Assembly (NCBI RefSeq): GCF_023221595.1 | Contig: NZ_CP096563.1 | Coordinates: 186,001 to 250,000, forward strand | DNA: 64,000 nucleotides | Direction: 5' to 3' | DNA from: Rhodococcus qingshengii JCM 15477 | GTDB lineage: Bacteria > Actinomycetota > Actinomycetes > Mycobacteriales > Mycobacteriaceae | Part shown: positions 41,336-49,666 of the stretch, in pieces | Layout of the letters: the number at the start of each line of letters is the position of its first letter | How positions within the stretch are numbered: the stretch's first letter is position 1 | Translations under genes and position numbers: made by a program | The notes under the pieces: generated by a model | What the model saw: the letters and a program-made list of their open reading frames with translations, nothing else | Database searches by the model: none | What the model was told of the DNA's origin: nothing

Positions 41336-43309
41336 TCAGCCGACAGGCGCGCTGTTGGCCATTTCCTGGGCAAAGGTCTCGTTGTAGGTCTTGAGGACCT
41401 TCGTGACCATGCCGGTGATCTGGTTGAAGATCAGCGAACCGTTCTCGAAGTCACTGCGCAGGCCGTCCGGGATCGAGTACTCGTCCGAGATCGGCAATCC
41501 CAGTTCACCCGCGTCGGAACCGAAACTCTGCCACGACTTGAAGATCTCGCCGAGCACGGTGAACACTCCGCCGTTCGGCGAGGTGTAGACAGCGCCGTTC
41601 TGGAACAGCGCACCCTGGTTGCCGAGCTTCGCCTGCAGAATTCCGGACAGTGCCTGGCCGAGGCGTCCGATCTCGCCACCTTCGGCGATCCACTTCTGCG
41701 CGAGCGGTGAATTGTCGGTGATCTGCAGAATCTGGGTGACCAGATCCGGGATCGACGAACCGGTGCCACCGGTGACCGTGTCGACCGGAGTGGTCGGCTT
41801 GGGCGCAGGCGTCGACGGATTGGAAGGGTTCGAGGGGTTCAACGTTCCCCCGATGTTCGCGGCCGCGATGTTCCGGATGTCGTTCATGTGTGCGTATGCG
41901 GCATCACCCGGGCACGCGGTGTTTCCGACGTCGCGGTGGGCGAAGATGATCGGCAGATCGACTGCTGCGCCCTGCGGGTACGGCGTGAACTCGGTGCCCT
42001 CGGAGTACATCGTCGTTCGGCCCTTGGGATCGAGTCCGGCCATGCCGAGCTTCCAACCGAGGAACTTGCCGACGGCGTTGAGCGTCGCCTGCGAAGGCTC
42101 GACGGTGGAGTAGTCGCCCATCATCGCGATACCGGTGGTGTTCTCGTTGAATCCACCCGCGTGTGCACCCTGAACTGCCTTGTCGAGTCCGCCTGCGCGG
42201 CCTTCGAAGGTCTGACCGTACTTGTCGACGAGGACGTTGTATCCGACGTCGCACCAGCCGAGCGTCTGTGCGTGGTAGGCGTAGATCGAGCGGACGATGC
42301 CGGCCGATTCGGCCTTCGTGTAGTTGTTGCTACCTGCGGTGTGGTGAACGGTCGCGCCACCGATGAAGTCGTCGTAGGTGGGGGAGTCGCAGCGGAGTGA
42401 CTCGTCTGCTCCCCACTGAGCACGGGTGATGACGGACGGTCCGCTGCCGCCGAGCGGCGCTGCGACGGCCTGCAGATTGCTGTCTGCCTCGCTGGCACCC
42501 GGGTCGATCAACACGGCGGTGACGGCATCTGCTGCCGTCGTCACCTGGCGAAGCGGCTTGGACACCGAAGCGGGTGTGTACCCGAGTTCGCCGGTGGCTG
42601 CGGGTGCTTCAGCGGGGGCAGCTTCCGGAGCGGGCGCGGGGGCAGCTTCCGGAGCCGGGGCCGGCACAACCTCGGCTGCGGGAGCAGCGGCACCCTGCGG
42701 CGTGAGGATCTGGATGGACTTGGTGGCGCCGACGAAGACCGGTTCGGTGGCGGTACCGGCGTTGGTGGCCTGATCCGAGCTGGCGGAGTCGATGGCGTCA
42801 GGGGTGAACCACGGGCCCCAGGTGCCGTCTTCGGCCAGGGCGCGGACCTTGGACTGCGCCGAGGCGATGGTGTCCGAGGTCAACGCGACCATGCTGAACG
42901 GAGTGTCGCGGGTGACTTCCTTGACCACGGCACCTGGCTCTTCCTCGGAAGGAACCGGAGCGGTTTCGGTCGGGGCGCCGGGAGCAGCGGGTGCCGGGAA
43001 CAGCTCGGTCGGCAGCGTGATCCCGGGAGGTAGCGGGATTTCGGTCGGGAGCTTGAGGTTTCTCAGATCACCGAGGTTGATGTCGGGGAGATCGAGACCG
43101 GTCAGCTCCTTGACCGGAATGATGATGTCGGGCACCGACGCGAGGAGCACCTCTGCGATCTGGGTCGGCACTGCTACTGACGTCGTCTCGTTCGCGGAAC
43201 GTACATCGGACGTAGTGCTCGTGAAGCCGTAGACCGCAAAAGGACTTGCGACAGCCACTGCGGCTACAGCCCCGAGTACGAGCGAGGGCTTCGGTCGACG
43301 GTGTGGCAA
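41336..43309 (-). CDS. secreted N-acetylmuramoyl-L-alanine amidase with LGFP-type C-terminus
   Basis: A 657-residue secreted wall hydrolase (Rv3811-like). TTG at 43307-43309, with GAGGAG upstream, starts a signal peptide (LVLGAVAAVAVASPFAVYG). Residues about 110-265 are a Pro/Ala-rich stalk with APAPEAAPAPAPEAAP repeats. The amidase-2/PGRP domain spans about 295-470: TRAQWGADESL, ATVHHTAGSNNY and FAHRDVGNTACPGD supply zinc ligands and the catalytic residues. After NPSNPSNPST the C-terminus carries LGFP-like units (GRLGQALSG, GELGLPISDEYSIPDG), which bind the mycolate/arabinogalactan wall. It probably remodels peptidoglycan at division. Confidence 0.92.
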   Translation of the reverse strand: MPHRRPKPSLVLGAVAAVAVASPFAVYGFTSTTSDVRSANETTSVAVPTQIAEVLLASVPDIIIPVKELTGLDLPDINLGDLRNLKLPTEIPLPPGITLPTELFPAPAAPGAPTETAPVPSEEEPGAVVKEVTRDTPFSMVALTSDTIASAQSKVRALAEDGTWGPWFTPDAIDSASSDQATNAGTATEPVFVGATKSIQILTPQGAAAPAAEVVPAPAPEAAPAPAPEAAPAEAPAATGELGYTPASVSKPLRQVTTAADAVTAVLIDPGASEADSNLQAVAAPLGGSGPSVITRAQWGADESLRCDSPTYDDFIGGATVHHTAGSNNYTKAESAGIVRSIYAYHAQTLGWCDVGYNVLVDKYGQTFEGRAGGLDKAVQGAHAGGFNENTTGIAMMGDYSTVEPSQATLNAVGKFLGWKLGMAGLDPKGRTTMYSEGTEFTPYPQGAAVDLPIIFAHRDVGNTACPGDAAYAHMNDIRNIAAANIGGTLNPSNPSNPSTPAPKPTTPVDTVTGGTGSSIPDLVTQILQITDNSPLAQKWIAEGGEIGRLGQALSGILQAKLGNQGALFQNGAVYTSPNGGVFTVLGEIFKSWQSFGSDAGELGLPISDEYSIPDGLRSDFENGSLIFNQITGMVTKVLKTYNETFAQEMANSAPVG

Positions 43310-43640
43310 GGGATTACTCCTCGGTTGTAGTTACTTGCGAGCGAACTTCAGGGCCGATGACGGCCGTGAACGGAATCCTTCAAAACCGGATCCGAGCAGG
43401 TCGGATGCCATGTTCTGGGGTTGAACTCCAGTTTTCGGACGCGTACGTCTGCAACTCGTGATGCTGATGTGACTCGTGTGACTGGTGTTGCTAACTCCAA
43501 ACACTCTTGCCACACTAGTCACAAAAGTCCATAACGCTCAACCTTAGGGTGAGACTTTAGTTAAATCGTTGTGGACTGGCCTGCGCGCGAAGTACCGACT
43601 TCGCGGACTCGTGAGGCCGGTAGCGATGAGGAGAGCATTG
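43310..43640. other. 331-bp divergent promoter region
   Basis: No gene is supported. It separates the leftward amidase and rightward SpoIID-like genes. It contains three spaced TGTGACT/TGTTGCT direct repeats with an inverted counterpart CACACTAGTCACA (43468-43523), annotated separately, and a T-rich stretch at 43545-43570. Confidence 0.6.
43468..43523. promoter_or_regulatory. TGTGACT direct repeats plus inverted copy
   Basis: TGTGACT at 43468-43474 and 43477-43483 and TGTTGCT at 43486-43492 recur every 9 bp; CACACTAGTCACA follows in inverted orientation at 43510-43522. This resembles GTCACA-type tandem sites of the MtrA response regulator, which in mycobacteria controls peptidoglycan hydrolases. 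Binding by MtrA here is inference. Confidence 0.5.
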
Positions 43641-45203
43641 ATGGCGAGAAGCGGAAGAAGCGGAACTGCAGGTAAGAAGCCTGTGTCCGGTCGCGCAGGT
43701 CGCTTTCTGGTGGGCGGGCCCGGGAGGCGAACCTCGCTGATGCGGATCTCGGTCCTCGGTCTCGTTCCGGCTCTTGCGCTCGGCGTCGCGATCGGAGGTT
43801 TCACGCAAATCCGCGCTGACGAGCCGTCGATCCTGCACGCCGTCGCTGCCGACACGCAATTCACGCTCTCCGGTCACGGCAACGGACATGGCCGTGGAAT
43901 GGGCCAGTGGGGCGCTTACGGCTACGCCAAGAACGACGGCTGGTCCGGCGAGCGAATCCTCAGTCACTACTACGGCGGAACCGTCCTGGACTCGATGCCG
44001 CCCGCCCAGATGAGTGTGCGGCTCACGGCCCAGGACAACTCGACGCTCGACGTCTACTCCGACGCCGGCCTCGTGGTCAACGGTCAGCGCACCGCGCCCG
44101 GCGAGGCTGCCCATCTCACTGCACTGCCCGGTGGCGGTGCGCAGGTAGTGGTCACCAGCGGGTGCGGTGGCGGGGTTGTCTGGGAAGCGGTCACCGACCA
44201 TCCGTGGGTGGACCCGGTGGACCTCGGTCCTGATCGACCCGCCGACCAGTTCCTGAAGCTGTGCAACAACGACGCGCCCTATCGAGGCGCCCTCGGCGTA
44301 GTGCTCGACAACGGCTCGGCTCGGACAGTCAATCTCCTCGACATGGAGGACTACCTGCTCGGCGTGGTGCCGGTCGAAGCGAAGGCCGAATGGGCCGATT
44401 CCGGTGGGGCCGAAGCGCTACGGGCGCAAGCCGTGGCAGCACGCTCGTACGCTGCGACCGAGCATCGCAGCTCGTACGCCGACACCTGCGACACTCAGGA
44501 CTGCCAGGTCTACGGCGGAGCGGGCAAGGAAGATCCCCGCACCACCGAAGCCGTCCGGTCCACCGCCGGCGCCGTTCTGTCGCATGACGGCAAGATCGTT
44601 GCCACCGAATTCTCCTCGTCCACAGGAGGTTACAGCTCCGGCGGTGAATTCCCGGCCGTCGAGGATCTCGGTGACGCCCTTTCTCCGAATCATGACTGGA
44701 CAGTGAATCTGACCGCAGGGCAGATTGCGGACGCCTTCGATGTGGGTGAGCTGCAATCGCTCAAGATTCTCTCGCGCAACGGATTCGGTACCGACGGCGG
44801 GCGAGTGACGGCAGTCGAGGTAGTCGGAACAAATGCAACTGTTGGCGCCACCGGAATTCAGTTCCGCCAGAAACTCGGCCTGAAATCCGACTGGTTCACC
44901 ATCGGTGACGGTGCGGGTGTGGTAGTGGCACCGGATTCGGAATCGACAGTGCCGGAATCCAATTCGCCATCCGACGATCCATCGGGTACGGTTACGGAGA
45001 CGCAGATCGAGAAGAAGTATCGGGAGCTCGGCGGTGAAAGCGGCTCTCTCGGTGCTCCTGCCGGCCCGGAGATGCAGTTGCCCTCCGAAGCAGGCACTTT
45101 CCGTGTCTACGAAAACGGAACCATCATCTGGACAAAGGTTTTGGGCGCGCAGGTAGTTGATGCCAACGTGCTCCGCGAGTGGATACCGACGGGCGGAAGC
45201 TAG
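43641..45203 (+). CDS. SpoIID/LytB-domain exported protein with LGFP-like tail
   Basis: A 520-residue exported protein. The ATG at 43641 follows GATGAGGAG; longer starts at 43569 or 43626 are possible. A basic head (KKPVSGRAGRFLVGGPGRR) precedes one hydrophobic helix (ISVLGLVPALALGVAIGGF). The SpoIID domain shows GHGNGHGRGMGQWGAYGYA, DYLLGVVPVEAKAEW, LRAQAVAARSYAATEH and EFSSSTGGYSSGGEF, family landmarks of lytic transglycosylase-like proteins. The C-terminal IEKKYRELGGESGSLGAPAG...ENGTIIWT is an LGFP-like unit. It likely acts on peptidoglycan in the mycolate wall; it is divergent from the amidase. Confidence 0.87.
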   Translation: MARSGRSGTAGKKPVSGRAGRFLVGGPGRRTSLMRISVLGLVPALALGVAIGGFTQIRADEPSILHAVAADTQFTLSGHGNGHGRGMGQWGAYGYAKNDGWSGERILSHYYGGTVLDSMPPAQMSVRLTAQDNSTLDVYSDAGLVVNGQRTAPGEAAHLTALPGGGAQVVVTSGCGGGVVWEAVTDHPWVDPVDLGPDRPADQFLKLCNNDAPYRGALGVVLDNGSARTVNLLDMEDYLLGVVPVEAKAEWADSGGAEALRAQAVAARSYAATEHRSSYADTCDTQDCQVYGGAGKEDPRTTEAVRSTAGAVLSHDGKIVATEFSSSTGGYSSGGEFPAVEDLGDALSPNHDWTVNLTAGQIADAFDVGELQSLKILSRNGFGTDGGRVTAVEVVGTNATVGATGIQFRQKLGLKSDWFTIGDGAGVVVAPDSESTVPESNSPSDDPSGTVTETQIEKKYRELGGESGSLGAPAGPEMQLPSEAGTFRVYENGTIIWTKVLGAQVVDANVLREWIPTGGS

Positions 45204-45240
45204 GGGAAGGTCGGTCGGTAGCGACTCGCACGTATCGACT

Positions 45241-45279
45241 CTGAAGGGTCTCTGCCGTAACCCGGCGGAGGCCCTTCAG
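45241..45279. terminator. bidirectional terminator between convergent genes
   Basis: CTGAAGGG (45241-45248) and CCCTTCAG (45272-45279) close an extended stem with inner CTC/GAG and GCCG/CGGC pairings. It lies between the SpoIID-like stop and the leftward PucR stop. Confidence 0.7.
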
Positions 45280-45305
45280 GTCGTTCAGGGTTCGTTGGTT
45301 GTCGG

Positions 45306-46799
45306 TCAGATGGTCGGGGCGTCGCCGAGCAGGCGGTACTCGAGCCACAACTCCGCACGTTCCGTGGGGGAGCCGAGGTCGAGCTGGAGAAGGCTCTCGA
45401 TCCGAGCGAGTCTGCTGCGCAACGTATGCCGATGAATATTCAGCGCTGTGGCTGCGGCGTCGCCTACCCCGTTGTGTGCCAACCACATGGCCAAGGTCCG
45501 GTAGAGATCGCTACCGCCCTTCGCTTCCAGAAGCGGGCGCAAGTGTGCCGCCGCGAATGCCGTCGAGCGATCCTGGTCGAGAAATGCGGACAATCCGCTC
45601 TCCGAGAGTTCGGCGAACCGCATCGAAGGCAGGTTGCGGGCACCGGCCTCGGCTGCTGCCTGCGCGGCTTGGCGTCTGGCGCGCGAGAGATCGTCCCACC
45701 ACAGCATGTCCGACACGCCGACGGTGACGTCGATTTCGTTGACACGGGCGAGGATTCGCCCGCTGTCGGTAGCCGAGACGACGGCAATCAGTGCACCGTC
45801 GGTGATGCCGAACGCCAGATCGCGGCTGAGACCATCGAGCAGTGAGACGGACACGCTCTCGAGCAGGCCACTCGGGCCCGCTACGTGGAAGACCTGGAAA
45901 GGCTCGACCGGAAATCCTCCCCACAGTTCCCCGGAGATGTTGCGGGCGAGCGCATTCTGTCCCTCGAACAGCTGATGCATCGCAACGGTACGAAGGTGGT
46001 TCATCGTCAGCTGTGCGTCTCGGGTTCGAGCCGTCATCAACGTGAGCAGAGACGCGGCTGCGATGACGATGCCCTGATTCAGTGAACCGACGGCGCCGGG
46101 GCAGCCGGCGACGAGGTACCCCATCAGCTTTCCCCTCGACGTCAGCAGCGGATGGGAGATGACGTCCTCGTTCTCACTCGTGAGGAAACTGACTTCCATC
46201 GGGCGGGCGTCGCGCTCGGGGGCAGTTCGCTCGATTCCGGCGGCCGCGGCGGTGTGTGAGATCTCGACGGTATGTCCGGCCGAGTCCAGCAGAGCCGCCC
46301 ATCCGCCGATCAATTCCGCCACCCGTCGTACGACTGCCCGGGTGCCGTTGACCGTCACCGCAGCTTGAAGCAGTCGCCGCAGGCTCTGGTAATTGCTGCG
46401 CAGCGCTTTCATGTCGTCGTCGGATTGCGCCTTCGACACCGCTTTGGTCAGGGCGATGAAAGGTGTTCGCAATGGGACGTCGAGAAGGGGCACACTGAAA
46501 CGGGTGGCCGCATCCACCAGAGTCTGTGGCGCCTGCTCGTATCCGAGGCCGGTTCCGAAACCGATTCCGGCAATTCCGGCCGCCACCAGGGTCCGTACGA
46601 ATCGGGTCGTTTCCGCGGCCGTCGTCGGTAGTGACACCCCGGTGATGAGTAGTAGTTCACCGCCGTCGAGGAAGGGCGTCGGGTCGGGAAGTTCGGAGAC
46701 ATGTGCCCAGGTCAGGGTGCGATCGAGCTGGTCGTGCCCAGCCAGGACGCGAAGGCCGAACTGTTCGGTCGCACAAAGCTGGCGGAGCGTGATGGGCAT
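45306..46799 (-). CDS. PucR/CdaR-family transcriptional regulator
   Basis: A 497-residue regulator starting at the ATG at 46797-46799 (MPITLRQLCATEQFGLRVLAG). The N-terminal PucR sensory domain includes RTLTWAHVSELPDPTPFLDGGELLLITG; a central GGDEF-like/CdaR region follows; the C-terminal helix-turn-helix is LYRTLAMWLAHNGVGDAAATALNIHRHTLRSRLARIESLL. PucR proteins control purine, amino-acid or amine catabolism. It is divergent from an amino-acid permease with a perfect inverted repeat between them, so it likely controls that gene and itself. Confidence 0.9.
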   Translation of the reverse strand: MPITLRQLCATEQFGLRVLAGHDQLDRTLTWAHVSELPDPTPFLDGGELLLITGVSLPTTAAETTRFVRTLVAAGIAGIGFGTGLGYEQAPQTLVDAATRFSVPLLDVPLRTPFIALTKAVSKAQSDDDMKALRSNYQSLRRLLQAAVTVNGTRAVVRRVAELIGGWAALLDSAGHTVEISHTAAAAGIERTAPERDARPMEVSFLTSENEDVISHPLLTSRGKLMGYLVAGCPGAVGSLNQGIVIAAASLLTLMTARTRDAQLTMNHLRTVAMHQLFEGQNALARNISGELWGGFPVEPFQVFHVAGPSGLLESVSVSLLDGLSRDLAFGITDGALIAVVSATDSGRILARVNEIDVTVGVSDMLWWDDLSRARRQAAQAAAEAGARNLPSMRFAELSESGLSAFLDQDRSTAFAAAHLRPLLEAKGGSDLYRTLAMWLAHNGVGDAAATALNIHRHTLRSRLARIESLLQLDLGSPTERAELWLEYRLLGDAPTI

Positions 46800-46825
46800 G
46801 AGTCCAGTCTGACACCTCGAACTCG

Positions 46826-46864
46826 CCACTTTGTAGTGCCTGCGGTCACGTTTGTACAAAGTGG
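46826..46864. promoter_or_regulatory. inverted repeat operator between PucR and permease genes
   Basis: CCACTTTGTA (46826-46835) and TACAAAGTGG (46855-46864) are perfect 10-bp arms separated by 19 bp (about three helical turns centre to centre). It lies 27 bp upstream of the pucR-type start and 106 bp before the permease start. The expected binder is the adjacent PucR regulator. Confidence 0.7.
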
Positions 46865-46970
46865 AGCCTGACGCGAGCTTGCCGAAGGTCCGACACTGGC
46901 GCTATCGAAAATGCGCTCCGGATAGAGCGCCACCGAGATCCACGTTCCGAACAGCCCACAAGGAGTACTG

Positions 46971-48392
46971 ATGTCCAGTACAGACCAGCCGGCACTTCAG
47001 CACACGCTGAAGAAGCGGCATCTGTCGATGATTGCGATCGCAGGCGTCATCGGCGCCGGACTGTTCGTCGGCTCCGGTGTGGCGATCCAGGAGACGGGAC
47101 CCGGTGTCCTGATTTCCTACGCGCTTGCCGGCGTCGTCGTCATCCTCGTGATGCGCATGCTCGGTGAGATGTCGGCAGCGTCGCCGGAAACCGGCTCGTT
47201 CTCCTCGTACGCCGACAAGGCCATCGGCCGCTGGGCGGGCTTCTCGATCGGCTGGCTGTACGCGTGGTTCTGGATCATCGTGCTCGGCATCGAGGCCACC
47301 GCCGGTGCCCTCATCATGAATCGCTGGGTTCCGGGGGTTCCCCAGTGGACCTGGGCATTGATTCTGATGATCGTGCTGACGCTGACCAACATCATCTCGG
47401 TCAAGTCGTTCGGCGAGTTCGAGTTCTGGTTCGCCTCCATCAAGGTCGTCGCCATCATCGCGTTCCTCGGCATGGGCATCGTGGCGATCTGCGGATGGAT
47501 GCCCGGCGTCGAAGCACCCGGAATGACAAACCTGACCGGTCACGGCGGCTTCCTGCCGAACGGAACAGGAGCGATGCTCGCCGCAGTCCTTGTGGTCGTG
47601 TTCTCGTTCTTCGGGGCCGAAATCGCCACGATCGCAGCCGGTGAATCGGCCAACCCGCTCGAAGCTGTTCGCGCAGCCGTCAAATCCGTCGTCTGGCGAA
47701 TTCTCATCTTCTACATCGGCTCGATCGCGGTGGTCGTCACTCTGCTTCCCTGGGACAGCGCGTCGGTTGCACTCAGCCCGTACGTCGCCGTCATGGACTC
47801 CTACGGCATTCCGGCCGCGGGCAACATCATGGACGTCGTCGTCCTCACGTCGGTTCTGTCCTGCCTCAACTCGGGTCTCTACACCGCGAGCCGCATGATC
47901 TTCTCCCTCGCCGGCCGCGGCGACGCCCCCAAGTCGCTCTCACGTATCGAGAAGACCGGCGTCCCGATGCGCGCTGTCCTGGTCTCGACGATCGTCGGCT
48001 TCCTCACCGTCGGCATGAACTACCTCTCCCCGGACAAGGTCTTCCTGTTCCTGGTCAACTCCTCCGGTGCGATCGCGCTGTTCGTCTGGCTGGTCATCTC
48101 GGTGTCCCAGCTGCGCACCCGCCGCAAGCTCGAAGCTTCGGGCCAGGAGCTGGAACTCAAGATGTGGTTCTTCCCGTACCTGACCTACGCCACGATCGCC
48201 GCCATCATCGCGCTCTGCATCGGAATGCTCACCCTGGACTCGACGCGCAGCCAGATGATCGTGTCCCTGGGACTTGCAGCGATCCTCGTGGGTATCGGGC
48301 TCTACCGCTACCGGAACCACAAAGACACCGACGCCGACGCCGACGCCGACGCCGAGGTCGTGCCCGTCGCCGAGAGCGCTCCCACACCCTGA
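46971..48392 (+). CDS. amino-acid permease (APC superfamily, AAT type)
   Basis: A 473-residue transporter with twelve predicted helices. The family signature is in TM1 (IAIAGVIGAGLFVGSGVAI) and around TM3 (GEMSAASPETGSFSSYADKAIGRWAGF), typical of GABA, proline or aromatic amino-acid permeases. Residues SFFGAEIATIAAGESANP form the substrate-binding TM6 region. The cytosolic tail has a DADADADAE run from a short GCCGAC DNA repeat at 48331-48355. ATG at 46971 follows AAGGAG. The transported amino acid cannot be read from the sequence; control by the divergent PucR regulator is likely. Confidence 0.9.
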   Translation: MSSTDQPALQHTLKKRHLSMIAIAGVIGAGLFVGSGVAIQETGPGVLISYALAGVVVILVMRMLGEMSAASPETGSFSSYADKAIGRWAGFSIGWLYAWFWIIVLGIEATAGALIMNRWVPGVPQWTWALILMIVLTLTNIISVKSFGEFEFWFASIKVVAIIAFLGMGIVAICGWMPGVEAPGMTNLTGHGGFLPNGTGAMLAAVLVVVFSFFGAEIATIAAGESANPLEAVRAAVKSVVWRILIFYIGSIAVVVTLLPWDSASVALSPYVAVMDSYGIPAAGNIMDVVVLTSVLSCLNSGLYTASRMIFSLAGRGDAPKSLSRIEKTGVPMRAVLVSTIVGFLTVGMNYLSPDKVFLFLVNSSGAIALFVWLVISVSQLRTRRKLEASGQELELKMWFFPYLTYATIAAIIALCIGMLTLDSTRSQMIVSLGLAAILVGIGLYRYRNHKDTDADADADAEVVPVAESAPTP

Positions 48393-48399
48393 CACCAAC

Positions 48400-48478
48400 G
48401 TCCCCATCTGCGAGATACTTCGATGTCCTAGTATCGGCCACGGACAGAGAAATCGACGTGAGCACAGCAGATGGGGAC
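48400..48478. promoter_or_regulatory. widely spaced 12-bp inverted repeat around the thiolase promoter
   Basis: GTCCCCATCTGC (48400-48411) and GCAGATGGGGAC (48467-48478) are perfect complements 55 bp apart. The enclosed DNA includes GTCCTAGTATCGG, a plausible core promoter. The downstream arm overlaps the possible ATG at 48471. It could be a two-site operator allowing looping, or a long-loop RNA hairpin in the leader. Confidence 0.55.
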
Positions 48479-48482
48479 AATC

Positions 48483-49664
48483 ATGACCACACCCGAACCG
48501 ATCGTCATCGTCGACGGGGCCAGGACCCCCGTCGGTAGCTTCGGCGGCGTCTTCAAGGACGTACCCGCGCACGAGTTGGGCGCCGCAGCAGCCAAGGCCG
48601 CGCTGAGCCGCGCCGGCGTTGCGCCCGAAGACATCGACGAGGTCGTCATGGGCTGCATCGGCCAGGTCGGCCCGGACGCCTACAACGCACGCCGCGTCGG
48701 CATCGCCGCCGGACTGCCCGAGAACGTCCCCGCCTACACCGTCAACCGTCTCTGTGGCAGCGGCCTGCAGGCTGTGTGGTCTGCGGCGATGCAGATGCGA
48801 TGGGGTGCAGCTGCCATCACGCTCGCCGGCGGTGACGAGAGCATGTCTCGCATGCCCTTCTACGACTTCGCCGCCCGCTCGGGCTACAAGCTCGGCGATC
48901 GCAGCCTCGTCGACGGCACCGTCGCGATGCTCACCGACCCGTTCAGCAAGGCTCACATGGGCCGCACTGCCGAAGCCGTCGCCCGTAAGTACGGCGTCAG
49001 TCGCGAGCAGCAGGACGAGTTCGCCGTCGAATCTCAGCGCCGCGCCGCTACCGACGCAGCGAAGGCGGCATTCGCCGAGGAAATCACTCCCGTCGAGACC
49101 GGTGGTCGGCGCTCCGTCACCGTCACCGAGGACGAGCATCCCAAGCCCGGAACCACCGTCGAAACCCTCGCCAAGCTGCGCCCCGCATTCGAAGAGGGCG
49201 GATCCGTCACCGCCGGTAACGCGTCGGGCATCAACGACGGCGCCGGCGCACTCGTCCTCGCGACGGGCACCGAGGCAGCCAAGCGTGGTCTCACCGGACT
49301 GGTCACGCTCGAAACCGTCACGACGGCAGCCATGGAGCCCGGCCTGATGGGCTACGCTCCCGTGCTCGCTCTCGAAAAGCTCTTTGCACAAACAGGATTG
49401 AAGCCGTCCGACATCGGCACCGCCGAGGTCAACGAGGCGTTCGCTTCGCAGGCCATCGCCGTCATCCGTGACAGTGGCCTGGATCCGGAGAAGACCAACC
49501 CGTACGGCGGAGCGATCGCCCTCGGACACCCGGTCGGCGCCACCGGAGCCATCCTCACCCTGCGTGCCGCGCGCGACATGGTTCGCCGCGACCTCGAATT
49601 CGGCATCGTCACCATGTGCATCGGCGGCGGTCAGGCACTCGCTGCCCTGCTGAAGCGGGTCTGA
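48483..49664 (+). CDS. thiolase (acetyl-CoA C-acyltransferase)
   Basis: A 393-residue thiolase for beta-oxidation or acetoacetyl-CoA metabolism. From the ATG at 48483 (MTTPEPIVIVDGARTPVGSF; a four-codon longer start at 48471 is possible) it contains the active-site Cys91 in NRLCGSGLQ, VTAGNASGINDGAGAL, NEAFASQA, the histidine in ALGHPVGATGA and the second cysteine in TMCIGGGQAL. It is adjacent (2 bp) to an acyl-CoA dehydrogenase gene, forming a fatty-acid or branched-chain degradation pair. FadA-type identity is inferred, not chain length. Confidence 0.93.
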   Translation: MTTPEPIVIVDGARTPVGSFGGVFKDVPAHELGAAAAKAALSRAGVAPEDIDEVVMGCIGQVGPDAYNARRVGIAAGLPENVPAYTVNRLCGSGLQAVWSAAMQMRWGAAAITLAGGDESMSRMPFYDFAARSGYKLGDRSLVDGTVAMLTDPFSKAHMGRTAEAVARKYGVSREQQDEFAVESQRRAATDAAKAAFAEEITPVETGGRRSVTVTEDEHPKPGTTVETLAKLRPAFEEGGSVTAGNASGINDGAGALVLATGTEAAKRGLTGLVTLETVTTAAMEPGLMGYAPVLALEKLFAQTGLKPSDIGTAEVNEAFASQAIAVIRDSGLDPEKTNPYGGAIALGHPVGATGAILTLRAARDMVRRDLEFGIVTMCIGGGQALAALLKRV

Positions 49665-49666
49665 TC

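Noticed and set aside
48331..48357. Short GCCGAC tandem repeat as a phase-variation tract
   Set aside because: It is a six-base, in-frame run encoding DADADA at the permease C-terminus; length change would not shift the frame.
47940..49529. 529-codon minus-strand open frame
   Set aside because: It is antisense to the permease end and the thiolase, both with full active-site motifs on the + strand.
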